Assembly (NCBI GenBank): GCA_900551135.1
Contig: URUX01000016.1
Location: 1-23,182, forward strand
Direction of reading: 5' to 3'
DNA: 23,182 nt
Source: an uncultured Clostridium sp.
GTDB lineage: Bacteria > Bacillota > Clostridia > Lachnospirales > Lachnospiraceae
A model generated the notes under the pieces. It was not told the origin of the DNA. It worked only from the letters and a program-made list of their open reading frames with translations, and did not search any database. Positions 7,763 to 16,386 of this stretch are shown here, in pieces (position 1 is the first letter of the stretch; each line of letters starts with the position of its first letter). Position numbers and translations under genes: made by a program.

Positions 7763-8285
7763 TGGTGACCAGGATTTCCAGTGCGCTGTTTACAATGCCG
7801 CAGCAAAACAGCAGTACCATGCTGATGGCAAATGAACCCCACAGGATTGCCAGAGGACCTGAAAACCGGGCGGGCTGCATACGGTAGCAGCTGTGGATAA
7901 GGATTACCAGGCAGGAGAAGAGGGAAACTCCGGCAAACAGGGCGCAGAAAACGTGAAGCCTGGCCTGAAGAGGAAACCGGGATGGATTGTAGGGAAGGAT
8001 CACCGCTGCAGTTAAAAAGAACAGGGCCGCGTTCAGCAGGATAAAACAGACGGTTCGTCTGGGGAATGCGTGAAACCGTCCGGGAGAGCCGGGAAGGCGT
8101 CCGATTAGAGGAAACAGCATGGGGTATAGCGTGACGATTAAAAGAATGGCCCATGCGGAAAACAGGTTTCTCTGTGGACTGAGGCTTCCGATAACGGAAA
8201 AGTTCGAGGAAAACCAGCCGCTTTTCCCGACAAAGATCAAGGTATAAATGGGAATTACCAGGTAAGAAAGAACGGAAAGGATCAT
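7710..8285 (-). CDS. Small integral membrane protein of unknown function
   Basis: A 191-residue hydrophobic protein with about six predicted membrane helices: residues 1-20, a second around NLFSAWAILLIVTLYPMLF, a third at CFILLNAALFFLTAAVIL, a fourth at LHVFCALFAGVSLFSCLVIL, and two more in the last 60 residues. Basic residues cap the C-terminus (SRQMYRKVFGR). The start at 8285 has CAGGGGG about 6 bases upstream. The N-terminal stretch FVGKSGWFSSNFSVIG recalls DUF998-like membrane proteins, but I am not sure of the family. Its 3' end overlaps the GHL10 gene by 53 bases on the opposite strand. No terminator is seen for either gene in the overlap. Confidence 0.7.
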   Translation of the reverse strand: MILSVLSYLVIPIYTLIFVGKSGWFSSNFSVIGSLSPQRNLFSAWAILLIVTLYPMLFPLIGRLPGSPGRFHAFPRRTVCFILLNAALFFLTAAVILPYNPSRFPLQARLHVFCALFAGVSLFSCLVILIHSCYRMQPARFSGPLAILWGSFAISMVLLFCCGIVNSALEILVTITACVLSRQMYRKVFGR

Positions 8286-8408
8286 ACTGCACCCCCTGAA
8301 AACGGTTAAAAAGATAAAATGTTATCTTTATTGTTTCACAGATCTTCCAAAACATGCAGCCTAAAATCATGGAAAGTGCATAAAATGGGCGGAAAAGCCG
8401 TGTTTTCC

Positions 8409-8437
8409 TTGACTTTTATAGAGGGATTTTTTATAAT
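8409..8437 (+). promoter_or_regulatory. Sigma-A promoter of the ileS leader
   Basis: TTGACT (8409-8414) and a perfect TATAAT (8432-8437) are separated by 17 bases. This is the strongest vegetative promoter in the window. Transcription would start near 8444, at the beginning of the T-box leader. Confidence 0.85.
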
Positions 8438-8443
8438 AATGGT

Positions 8444-8691
8444 TGCTACAAGAAAAAAAGACTGAGATGGAGACAGTAAGGCTGCCCAAACGCCTAAGCG
8501 AGCCGGAGATGGTGGAAGACCGGTGTTAGTAGGACAGAACCCCAAGATCACTCCGGAGTCGCTGGCTGAAAGCTGGATGGCTGTAAGCTAAGCCGTATTT
8601 CCTACGTTATCAGGAACTCATATAACAGTATGCAGAAAATGGGTGGTACAGCGGAGTATGCTTCGTCCCTTTGCGGGGACGGAGTTTTTTT
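8444..8691 (+). promoter_or_regulatory. T-box riboswitch (isoleucine) upstream of ileS
   Basis: A long structured leader of about 250 bases upstream of ileS. It carries the T-box sequence TGGGTGGTACAGCGG at 8640-8654, whose UGGU (8643-8646) would pair with the 3' NCCA of uncharged tRNA. In the 3' side of stem I, CCAAGATCACTCC places an ATC isoleucine codon at 8547-8549 followed by a purine, as expected for the specifier. The leader ends in a factor-independent terminator, CTTCGTCCC (8661-8669) pairing with GGGACGGAG (8676-8684) followed by seven T. When uncharged tRNA-Ile binds, an antiterminator formed with the T-box sequence would allow transcription into ileS. Confidence 0.93.
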
Positions 8692-8763
8692 ATTTCATAG
8701 GAAAATATGTTATCCGCAGTTCCTTTTTCTGCACAGCAATTACAATTGATTGGAGGAAGCACC

Positions 8764-11700
8764 ATGTATGAGAAAGTATCTACAAATATGAATTTTGTAG
8801 AGCGGGAGAAAAAAATTGAACAGTTCTGGAAAGATGAGAATATCTTTGAAAAGAGCATTGAGAGCCGCAGAAAGGGAACTCCTTACGTATTTTATGACGG
8901 ACCGCCTACTGCCAATGGAAAGCCTCATATCGGCCATGTACTGACCCGTGTTATCAAAGATATGATTCCAAGATACCGGACGATGAAGGGCTATATGGTT
9001 CCAAGAAAGGCAGGATGGGATACCCATGGACTTCCGGTAGAACTGGAAGTAGAGAAAATGCTTGGACTGGACGGCAAAGAGCAGATCGAGCAGTACGGTC
9101 TGGAGCCATTTATCGAGCACTGTAAGGAGAGTGTATGGAAGTACAAGGGCATGTGGGAGGACTTTTCTTCTACCGTAGGCTTCTGGGCTGACATGGATAA
9201 TCCTTATGTAACCTACCATGATGATTATATTGAATCCGAATGGTGGGCGTTAAAGCAGATTTGGGAAAAAGGCCTTTTATACAAAGGATTTAAGATTGTA
9301 CCTTACTGTCCGCGCTGCGGAACTCCGTTATCCTCCCATGAGGTAGCCCAGGGGTACAAGGACGTAAAAGAGCGTTCTGCCATTGCGCGTTTTAAAGTAA
9401 AGGGCGAGGATGCCTATATTCTGGCATGGACCACAACGCCATGGACTCTTCCAAGCAATGTGGCTCTGTGTGTAAATCCAAATGAAGATTATGTAAAAGT
9501 ACAGGCTGCTGACGGGTATGTGTATTATCTGGCAGAAGCATTGTGCGATACGGTATTAGGTTCTCTGGCTGATAAGGATTCTGAAAAAACGGCTTATGAG
9601 GTTTTGGAAACTTACAAGGGCAAGGATCTGGAATTTAAAGAATACGAGCCTCTGTTTGACTGCGCAGAAGCAATCTGCGAAAAACAGCACAAGAAGGCTT
9701 ATTATGTGACCTGCGATACGTACGTTACCTTAACCGACGGTACCGGCGTAGTTCACATTGCCCCTGCGTTTGGTGAAGATGACGCCAATGTAGGACGTAA
9801 GTACGACCTTCCGTTTGTTCAGTTAGTTGATGGAAAAGGCGAGATGACCGGGGAAACTCCTTATGCAGGCGTATTCTGCAAGAAGGCAGATCCAATGGTA
9901 TTAGAAGATTTGGATAAAAAGGGATTACTGTACTCAGCTCCAAAGTTTGAGCACAGCTACCCGCACTGCTGGCGCTGCGGAACTCCTCTTATCTACTATG
10001 CAAGAGAGTCCTGGTTTATCAAGATGACAGCAGTAAAAGATGACTTAATCCGCAACAACAACACCATCAACTGGATTCCGGAATCGATTGGAAAAGGACG
10101 TTTCGGAGACTGGCTGGAAAATATTCAGGACTGGGGTATTTCCAGAAACCGTTATTGGGGAACACCTTTAAACATCTGGGAGTGTGAATGCGGAAAACAG
10201 ATGGCTGTCGGCAGCAGGGAAGAATTAAAATCCTTAAGCAGCAACTATCCGGAAGGCGGAGTAGAGCTGCACCGTCCGTTTATTGACCAGGTTACCATTA
10301 CCTGTCCGGACTGTGGAAAAGAAATGCACCGTGTACCAGAGGTAATTGACTGCTGGTTTGACTCCGGCGCAATGCCGTTTGCACAGCATCATTATCCATT
10401 TGAAAATAAAGAATTGTTTGAGTCCCAGTTCCCGGCTCAGTTTATTTCTGAGGCAGTGGATCAGACCAGAGGTTGGTTCTACTCTCTGTTAGCAGAATCT
10501 ACTCTGCTGTTTAACAAGGCTCCTTATGAAAACGTCATTGTTCTGGGTCATGTTCAGGATGAAAACGGTCAGAAGATGAGTAAGAGCAAAGGCAATGCAG
10601 TCGATCCGTTTGAGGCTCTGGAGACCTATGGAGCAGACGCAATCCGCTGGTATTTCTATATCAACAGCGCCCCATGGCTGCCGAACCGGTTCCACGGAAA
10701 AGCGGTTATGGAAGGACAGAGAAAGTTTATGGGTACCTTGTGGAATACCTATGCGTTCTTTGTACTGTATGCCAACATTGACAACTTTGACGCTACAAAA
10801 TATACATTAGAATACGATAAACTGCCGATTATGGATAAGTGGCTGCTTTCCAAAGTCAATTCCATGGTAAAGGCGGTAGACAATTATCTGGATAATTATC
10901 AGATTCCGGAGGCAGCAAGAACGCTTCAGGAGTTTGTAGACGACATGAGCAACTGGTATGTCAGAAGAAGCCGCGAGCGTTTCTGGGCAAAGGGAATGGA
11001 GCAGGATAAGATCAATGCCTACATGACTCTTTATACAGCCCTGGTTACCATGGCAAAGGCTGCTGCGCCGATGGTTCCGTTTATGACAGAAGACATCTAT
11101 CAGAACCTGGTCAGAAGCATTGACAAGACCGCTCCGGAAAGCATTCATTTATGCGACTTCCCGGAAGTAAAGGAAGAGTGGATTGACGAAACTCTGGAAG
11201 CAGATATGGATGAAGTATTAAAGGTAGTTGTATTAGGACGTGCTGCCAGAAATACTGCCAACATTAAGAACCGTCAGCCAATTGCAAAGATGTATGTAAA
11301 AGCAGACCATGTATTGTCTGAGTTCTATCAGGAAATCATCGAAGAGGAATTAAATGTAAAGGCTGTAGAATTTACAGATGACGTAAGAGCATTTACCTCT
11401 TATACCTTTAAGCCTCAGTTAAAGACAGTAGGACCAAAGTACGGAAAGCAGTTAGGCGCAATCCGTCAGGCTCTTTCTGCAGCAGACGGCAACGAAGCCA
11501 TGGATACCTTAAATGAAAAGGGCGCTTTGACCTTTGAATTTGACGGAGTGGAAGTGGTTCTGACAGCCGAAGATTTACTGATTGACATGGCTCAGAAGGA
11601 AGGCTTTGTGACAGAAAAGGATAACTATGTAACCGTAGTATTAGACACCAATCTGACGCCTGAACTGATCGAAGAAGGCTTTGTCCGCGAAATTGTCAGC

Positions 11701-11928
11701 AAGATCCAGACTATGCGTAAGGAAGCCGGTTTTGAGGTAATGGATCACATCCGTGTGTTCCAGGATGAAAATGACAAGATTGCCGAACTTTTAAAGAGTC
11801 ACGGAGAAGAGATTAAGGGAGAGGTTATGGCAGACAGCATTTCTCTGGGACAGATGGGCGGATACGCCAAGGAATGGAATATTAATGGTGAAAAAGTTAT
11901 GCTGGGAGTTGAAAAGCTGACCAGCTGA
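8764..11928 (+). CDS. ileS: Isoleucyl-tRNA synthetase
   Basis: A 1054-residue class I aminoacyl-tRNA synthetase that charges tRNA-Ile and edits valine. ATG 8764 has GGAGGA about 7 bases upstream; the in-frame ATG at 8707 lies just behind the leader terminator and has no such site. HIGH is at residues 55-58 (NGKPHIGHVL) and KMSKS at 604-608. Metal-binding CxxC pairs occur in CPRCGTP, CWRCGTP and CPDCGKE. The catalytic and editing segments TTPWTLPSNVAL and GLPVELEVEK are intact. The length above 1000 and the N-terminal NFVEREKKIEQFW fit the eukaryote-like IleRS type 2 rather than the shorter bacterial type 1. It is controlled by the T-box leader. Codon use is highly biased, suggesting strong expression. 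Confidence 0.97.
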   Translation: MYEKVSTNMNFVEREKKIEQFWKDENIFEKSIESRRKGTPYVFYDGPPTANGKPHIGHVLTRVIKDMIPRYRTMKGYMVPRKAGWDTHGLPVELEVEKMLGLDGKEQIEQYGLEPFIEHCKESVWKYKGMWEDFSSTVGFWADMDNPYVTYHDDYIESEWWALKQIWEKGLLYKGFKIVPYCPRCGTPLSSHEVAQGYKDVKERSAIARFKVKGEDAYILAWTTTPWTLPSNVALCVNPNEDYVKVQAADGYVYYLAEALCDTVLGSLADKDSEKTAYEVLETYKGKDLEFKEYEPLFDCAEAICEKQHKKAYYVTCDTYVTLTDGTGVVHIAPAFGEDDANVGRKYDLPFVQLVDGKGEMTGETPYAGVFCKKADPMVLEDLDKKGLLYSAPKFEHSYPHCWRCGTPLIYYARESWFIKMTAVKDDLIRNNNTINWIPESIGKGRFGDWLENIQDWGISRNRYWGTPLNIWECECGKQMAVGSREELKSLSSNYPEGGVELHRPFIDQVTITCPDCGKEMHRVPEVIDCWFDSGAMPFAQHHYPFENKELFESQFPAQFISEAVDQTRGWFYSLLAESTLLFNKAPYENVIVLGHVQDENGQKMSKSKGNAVDPFEALETYGADAIRWYFYINSAPWLPNRFHGKAVMEGQRKFMGTLWNTYAFFVLYANIDNFDATKYTLEYDKLPIMDKWLLSKVNSMVKAVDNYLDNYQIPEAARTLQEFVDDMSNWYVRRSRERFWAKGMEQDKINAYMTLYTALVTMAKAAAPMVPFMTEDIYQNLVRSIDKTAPESIHLCDFPEVKEEWIDETLEADMDEVLKVVVLGRAARNTANIKNRQPIAKMYVKADHVLSEFYQEIIEEELNVKAVEFTDDVRAFTSYTFKPQLKTVGPKYGKQLGAIRQALSAADGNEAMDTLNEKGALTFEFDGVEVVLTAEDLLIDMAQKEGFVTEKDNYVTVVLDTNLTPELIEEGFVREIVSKIQTMRKEAGFEVMDHIRVFQDENDKIAELLKSHGEEIKGEVMADSISLGQMGGYAKEWNINGEKVMLGVEKLTS

Positions 11929-11949
11929 GATTTAGGAGGAAAAGTATTC

Positions 11950-14403
11950 ATGAATCAGGGATTTGACAAGGAAACGTTTAAGAAAGCGGTCATTTACAAC
12001 GTAAAAAACCTGTTTAGAAAAACAGTAGACGAGGCAACCAAAGAGCAGATGTTCCAGGCTGTTTCCTACGCTGTAAAGGATGTGATTATTGACGAGTGGA
12101 TTGAAACCCACAAGACTTATGAGAAAGAAGATGTAAAGACGGTTTACTATCTTTCTATGGAGTTTTTAATGGGCCGCGCCCTGGGCAACAACATTATTAA
12201 TATCTGCGCTCAGAAAGAAATTAAAGAAGTATTAGACGAATTAGGCTTAGACTTAAATGTCATTGAAGACCAGGAGCCAGATGCGGCTCTTGGAAACGGC
12301 GGTTTAGGCCGTCTGGCTGCATGCTTCTTAGACTCTCTGGCAACTCTGGGTTATCCGGCATACGGCTGCGGTATCCGTTACCGTTATGGTATGTTTAAGC
12401 AGAAAATCGAAAATGGTTATCAGAAGGAAGTTCCGGACGACTGGTTAAAGAACGGCAACCCATTTGAGGTACGCAGAGCCGAGTATGCTACAGAAGTAAA
12501 ATTCGGCGGATACGTAGAGTCTCAGTGGGACGGCAAGAGAAACCACTTCGTACAAAAAGGATATCAGTCCGTTATGGCAGTTCCTTACGATATGCCAGTA
12601 GTTGGCTATGGCAACAACGTGGTAAATACTCTTCGTGTCTGGGATGCCCAGCCAATGGAAGTATTCCGTTTAGACGAGTTTGACAAAGGTAATTACCAGA
12701 AGGCCGTAGAGCAGGAAAACCTGGCAAAGACCATCGTAGAGGTATTATATCCAAACGACAACCACTATGCAGGTAAGGAACTTCGTCTGCGCCAGCAGTA
12801 CTTCTTTATTTCTGCCAGCGTACAGCAGGCAGTTGCAAAGTACATGGAACACCACGACGATATCCGTAAGTTCTATGAGAAAAACGTATTCCAGTTAAAT
12901 GACACTCATCCAACTGTTGCAGTAGCAGAACTGATGAGAATCCTGTTAGATGATTACGGTTTAGAGTGGGATGAGGCATGGGAGGTAACCACCAAGACCT
13001 GTGCATACACCAACCACACCATTATGGCAGAGGCGCTGGAAAAATGGCCAATCGAGCTGTTCTCCAGACTGCTTCCAAGAATTTATCAGATTATTGAGGA
13101 AATTAACCGCCGCTTTATCGCTCAGATCGAGGCTGCTTATCCTGGCAACCACGAAAAGGTACGCAAGATGGCAATCATTTATGATGGCCAGGTAAAGATG
13201 GCTCACCTGGCAATTGCAGGAAGCTTTTCCGTAAACGGCGTTGCCAGACTGCATACCGAGATTTTGAAGCACCAGGAGTTAAAAGACTTCTATGAAATGA
13301 TGCCGGAGAAGTTCAACAATAAGACCAATGGCATTACCCAGAGAAGATTCCTGCTTCACGGCAACCCGCTGCTTGCAAACTGGGTGACCGATAAGATTGG
13401 AGACGAGTGGATTACCGACCTGCCTCACATCAAGAAGCTGGCTGTTTATGCAGATGATGAGAAATGTCAGCAGGAGTTTATGAACATTAAGTACCAGAAC
13501 AAGATCCGTCTGGCAAAATATATCAAAGAACACAACGGCATTGATGTAAATCCACGTTCTATCTTTGATGTTCAGGTTAAGCGTCTTCACGAGTACAAGC
13601 GCCAGCTGTTAAATATCCTTCACGTAATGTATCTGTACAATCAGTTAAAGGACAATCCAAATATGGATATGGTTCCGAGAACCTTTATCTTTGGCGCAAA
13701 GGCTGCTGCCGGCTATAAGGTTGCAAAGCTGACCATTAAGTTAATCAACGCAGTTGCAGATGTAGTAAATAACGATAAGACCATTAACGGCAAGATCAAA
13801 GTAGTATTTATTGAGGATTACCGAGTATCCAACGCAGAAATTATTTTTGCTGCAGCAGATGTCAGCGAGCAGATTTCTACTGCCAGCAAGGAGGCATCCG
13901 GTACCGGCAATATGAAGCTGATGTTAAACGGCGCCCTGACACTGGGAACCATGGACGGCGCAAACGTTGAGATCGTAGAAGAAGTAGGCGAAGAGCATGC
14001 ATTTATCTTTGGTATGTCTTCTGATGAAGTTATTAACTACGAGAACAACGGCGGCTATAATCCAATGGATATTTTCAACAATGATCAGGAAATCCGCCGC
14101 GTACTGATGCAGTTAATCAACGGTTATTATTCTCCTCAGGATCCAGAACTGTTCCGCCCGATTTACAACTCTCTGTTAAATACCCAGAGCAGCGACAAGG
14201 CAGACCGGTACTTTATCTTAAAGGACTTCCGTTCCTATGCAGAAGCGCATAAGAAGATTGACCAGGCATACAGAGATGAAAGCTGGTGGGCAAAGGCAGC
14301 TATCTTAAACGTAGCATGCGCCGGCAAGTTTACCTCTGACAGAACCATTGAGGAATATGTTCACGATATCTGGAAATTAGAGAAGGTGAAAGTAGAACTG
14401 TAA
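11950..14403 (+). CDS. glgP: Glycogen/starch (alpha-glucan) phosphorylase
   Basis: An 817-residue enzyme that releases glucose 1-phosphate from alpha-1,4-glucans with inorganic phosphate. The PLP lysine is K656 in GTGNMKLMLNG. Other signatures are YYLSMEFLMGRAL near the N-terminus, EPDAALGNGGLGRLAACFLDS, VFQLNDTHPTVAV, VKRLHEYKRQLLN and GTMDGANVEI. The length is normal for bacterial phosphorylases. GGAGGAAAA precedes the ATG. Only 21 bases separate it from the ileS stop, and no terminator or clear promoter lies between, so it is probably carried on the T-box controlled transcript as well. A terminator follows at 14439. Codon use is as biased as that of ileS. Confidence 0.97.
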   Translation: MNQGFDKETFKKAVIYNVKNLFRKTVDEATKEQMFQAVSYAVKDVIIDEWIETHKTYEKEDVKTVYYLSMEFLMGRALGNNIINICAQKEIKEVLDELGLDLNVIEDQEPDAALGNGGLGRLAACFLDSLATLGYPAYGCGIRYRYGMFKQKIENGYQKEVPDDWLKNGNPFEVRRAEYATEVKFGGYVESQWDGKRNHFVQKGYQSVMAVPYDMPVVGYGNNVVNTLRVWDAQPMEVFRLDEFDKGNYQKAVEQENLAKTIVEVLYPNDNHYAGKELRLRQQYFFISASVQQAVAKYMEHHDDIRKFYEKNVFQLNDTHPTVAVAELMRILLDDYGLEWDEAWEVTTKTCAYTNHTIMAEALEKWPIELFSRLLPRIYQIIEEINRRFIAQIEAAYPGNHEKVRKMAIIYDGQVKMAHLAIAGSFSVNGVARLHTEILKHQELKDFYEMMPEKFNNKTNGITQRRFLLHGNPLLANWVTDKIGDEWITDLPHIKKLAVYADDEKCQQEFMNIKYQNKIRLAKYIKEHNGIDVNPRSIFDVQVKRLHEYKRQLLNILHVMYLYNQLKDNPNMDMVPRTFIFGAKAAAGYKVAKLTIKLINAVADVVNNDKTINGKIKVVFIEDYRVSNAEIIFAAADVSEQISTASKEASGTGNMKLMLNGALTLGTMDGANVEIVEEVGEEHAFIFGMSSDEVINYENNGGYNPMDIFNNDQEIRRVLMQLINGYYSPQDPELFRPIYNSLLNTQSSDKADRYFILKDFRSYAEAHKKIDQAYRDESWWAKAAILNVACAGKFTSDRTIEEYVHDIWKLEKVKVEL

Positions 14404-14438
14404 ATTGCAATTGTAAACAAATCAGGAAAAATAAAAAG

Positions 14439-14481
14439 AAGCGAGAAGGGGCAGAAGTGTTTTCTGCTCTTTCTTGTTTTT
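14439..14481 (+). terminator. Intrinsic terminator after glgP
   Basis: Bases 14439-14456 pair with 14462-14479 through an imperfect stem with several G-T pairs; its core is GGCAGAA with TTCTGCT. The right arm runs into a T-rich tail ending at 14481. It ends the ileS-glgP transcript. Confidence 0.7.
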
Positions 14482-14496
14482 GAGGCGATCAATTAG

Positions 14497-15384
14497 ATGG
14501 AGTATATAGAAGCAAAAACCATTGTTACAAAGACGAAATCCAGAGAGTGGTTTGGGACGGATTACAACATGAATATTTATAAGGGCTGTTGTCATGGGTG
14601 CATTTACTGTGACAGCCGTTCAAGCTGTTACCATATTGAAGAATTTGACAGGGTCCGAGCCAAAAAGGATGCTCTGCGGATTATACGGGATGATTTGCGG
14701 CGAAAAGTGAAGACGGGAGTAGTAGGCTGCGGTTCCATGAGCGATCCCTACAATCCATTTGAGAAAGAACTTCTTTTAAGCCGCCATGCATTGGAACTGA
14801 TGGATGCTTTTGGTTTTGGAGCTGCCATTGCGACCAAAAGTGATTTGGTGGTGCGGGATGCCGATATATTATCCAGCATCCAGGAACATTCGCCAGTTAT
14901 TGTAAAATTCACAGTGACAACAGCAGATGATAAGCTGGCAAAACAGTTAGAGCCAGGGGCGCCGGTTTCTTCCAAAAGACTGGAAGTTTTGGCACAGCTT
15001 TCCAGCCAGGGGATTTTTGCCGGAATTTTACTTATGCCGGTTTTGCCATGGTTAGAAGACAGCAAAGAAAACGTGACAGCAATTGTAGAAAAAGCCAGAG
15101 AGGCGGGGGCCAGATTTATTTATCCCTTTTTTGGAATGACGTTAAGAGATAATCAAAGAGAGTGGTACTTTGAACAATTAGACCATCTTTTTCCAGAACA
15201 AAAATTGTCTGAAAAATACAGGAAGAGATATGGAAACCGATATGTCTGCGCCAGTCCCCAGGCAAAGGTACTGTGGCAGGTATTTGTTTCCAAATGTGAA
15301 GAATATGGGATTCTCTATCAGATGAACGATATTATTCATGCGTATCAAAAGAATTATGAAGTTACTCAGCTGTCGTTATTTTAA
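14497..15384 (+). CDS. SPL-family radical SAM protein
   Basis: A 295-residue iron-sulfur enzyme. The radical SAM cluster motif is C31-x3-C35-x2-C38 within YKGCCHGCIYCDSR. The following GSMSDPYNPFEKE and AIATKSDLVVRD segments are typical of the subgroup related to spore photoproduct lyase (SplB, also the Rv2578c-like group). True SplB repairs spore photoproduct in DNA, but many shorter members have other or unknown roles, and I cannot separate these here. The C-terminus keeps MPVLPWLEDS and GARFIYPFFGMTLR. The ribosome binding site is weak (GAGG about 11 bases before ATG), and the gene starts only 15 bases after the glgP terminator, so it may rely partly on readthrough. Confidence 0.88.
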   Translation: MEYIEAKTIVTKTKSREWFGTDYNMNIYKGCCHGCIYCDSRSSCYHIEEFDRVRAKKDALRIIRDDLRRKVKTGVVGCGSMSDPYNPFEKELLLSRHALELMDAFGFGAAIATKSDLVVRDADILSSIQEHSPVIVKFTVTTADDKLAKQLEPGAPVSSKRLEVLAQLSSQGIFAGILLMPVLPWLEDSKENVTAIVEKAREAGARFIYPFFGMTLRDNQREWYFEQLDHLFPEQKLSEKYRKRYGNRYVCASPQAKVLWQVFVSKCEEYGILYQMNDIIHAYQKNYEVTQLSLF

Positions 15385-15389
15385 AGAAG

Positions 15390-15418
15390 GAATGTTTACC
15401 GTGACTGCCGCATAGACT
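15390..15418 (+). promoter_or_regulatory. Sigma-E-like promoter before spoIID
   Basis: GAATGTTT (15390-15397) and CATAGACT (15411-15418) have a 13-base spacer. The second differs at one base from the sigma-E -10 consensus CATACANT, and the first resembles the -35 GNATANNT with one mismatch. spoIID is a classic mother-cell sigma-E gene, which fits. This is pattern matching only. Confidence 0.4.
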
Positions 15419-15445
15419 GAAAAAAAGGGTAAAGGTGCGGGCGGC

Positions 15446-16346
15446 ATGAAGAAAAAAATCTGGACAGCCATTGTAATCAGTCTTTTATTCCCATATATTA
15501 CTACGCTGGCAATTGGCAAAGCAGCAATTACCGGAAATGAAATGGGAAGAGAAAGCGTATCAGGGCGAAGAATTTTTTTAGACAGGGAAAACGGCGGATA
15601 TATGGATTTAGAAGACTATCCGGAGTGGTTGCCAGACAGATACCGGCTGACTTTGCGCCGGAAGCTTTAAAAGCCCAGGCGATTTTAGCACGTACCTATA
15701 TCCGCAAACAGATGGGCGGAGAATCAGAGATTCCGGAATCTGCACTGGATTTGGATTTTTTGGAAGAAGAACAGTTAAAATCTTTGTGGGGAACAGATAA
15801 ATTTGTGGAATACTATCGGAAAATAGAATCCGCGGTAGAAGACACAGAAGGGCTTGTCATTACCTGGATCCGCTTTTTTGCAGGGCCAGTTCCGGAAAGA
15901 CCAGAGATGGGGACGCGTACCATCCCTATCTGGTTTCTGCGGACAGCCGGAGAGATGTGGAGGCAGATGGATTTCTCCAGATTAAAATGTGGACAAAGGA
16001 AGAGTTTGCATCCCTTTTAAGCGGGATGCCAGAGGGAGAGACTGTGACACCGGATATGGTACCGGAATGTGTTCAGATAATTTCCAGAGACAGCGCTGGT
16101 TATATAGAAAAAATACAGGCAGGAAATCAGGTTTACAGCGGAGATGAGGTTCAGTATGCTTTAGGACTCCAGTCGCCTGATTTTTTTATCGAAGAATATG
16201 ATGGAAAAATACGGGGAGTCTGTTCCGGAATTGGCCATGGTTATGGGCTTTCCCAGTATGGGGCCAGTCAAAAAGCGGAAGAGGGGTGGATGGCTTCCGA
16301 TATTTTGTCGTATTATTTTAAAGATATATCAGTAAATCCTGAATAA
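15446..16346 (+). pseudogene. spoIID: spoIID (stage II sporulation protein D), broken by two frameshifts
   Basis: The gene is readable only across three frames. Frame 2 (15446 to about 15618) gives an N-terminal signal anchor (MKKKIWTAIVISLLFPYI) and ends near GGYMDLEDY. Frame 1 (about 15625 to 15865) continues with VVARQIPADFAPEALKAQAI, including the family glutamate, and RTYIRKQM. Frame 3 (about 15868 to the TAA at 16344-16346) carries RASSGKTRDGDAYHPYLVSA and the SpoIID signature GHGYGLSQYGA. Each junction is explained by a small deletion of one base modulo three, the first near 15617-15624 and the second near 15862-15870. SpoIID is the lytic transglycosylase that works in engulfment. The remaining sequence is well conserved, so the damage is recent or a sequencing artefact. 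Confidence 0.85.
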
Positions 16347-16369
16347 GTCGCTTCGGTTTGGTAAAAATA
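16341..16369 (+). promoter_or_regulatory. Sigma-F-like promoter before spoIIQ
   Basis: GGTAAAAATA (16360-16369) fits the forespore sigma-F -10 pattern GGnnAnAnTA fully. GAATA (16341-16345), 14 bases upstream, is one base away from the -35 GYATA. It overlaps the spoIID stop. spoIIQ is a known sigma-F gene in Bacillus, which agrees with the placement. Confidence 0.5.
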
Positions 16370-16386
16370 CTACCGAGGTGATAAAC

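Noticed and set aside
7633..8370. A 245-codon minus-strand frame overlapping the membrane protein and the GHL10 gene
   Set aside because: It is a shadow frame with no membrane or domain pattern and an ATG without a binding site. The frame 7710-8285 gives clean membrane helices and a strong ribosome binding site.
8707..8763. An earlier start for ileS at 8707
   Set aside because: The ATG lies directly behind the T-box terminator without a binding site. GGAGGA lies in front of ATG 8764, and the conserved N-terminus begins there.
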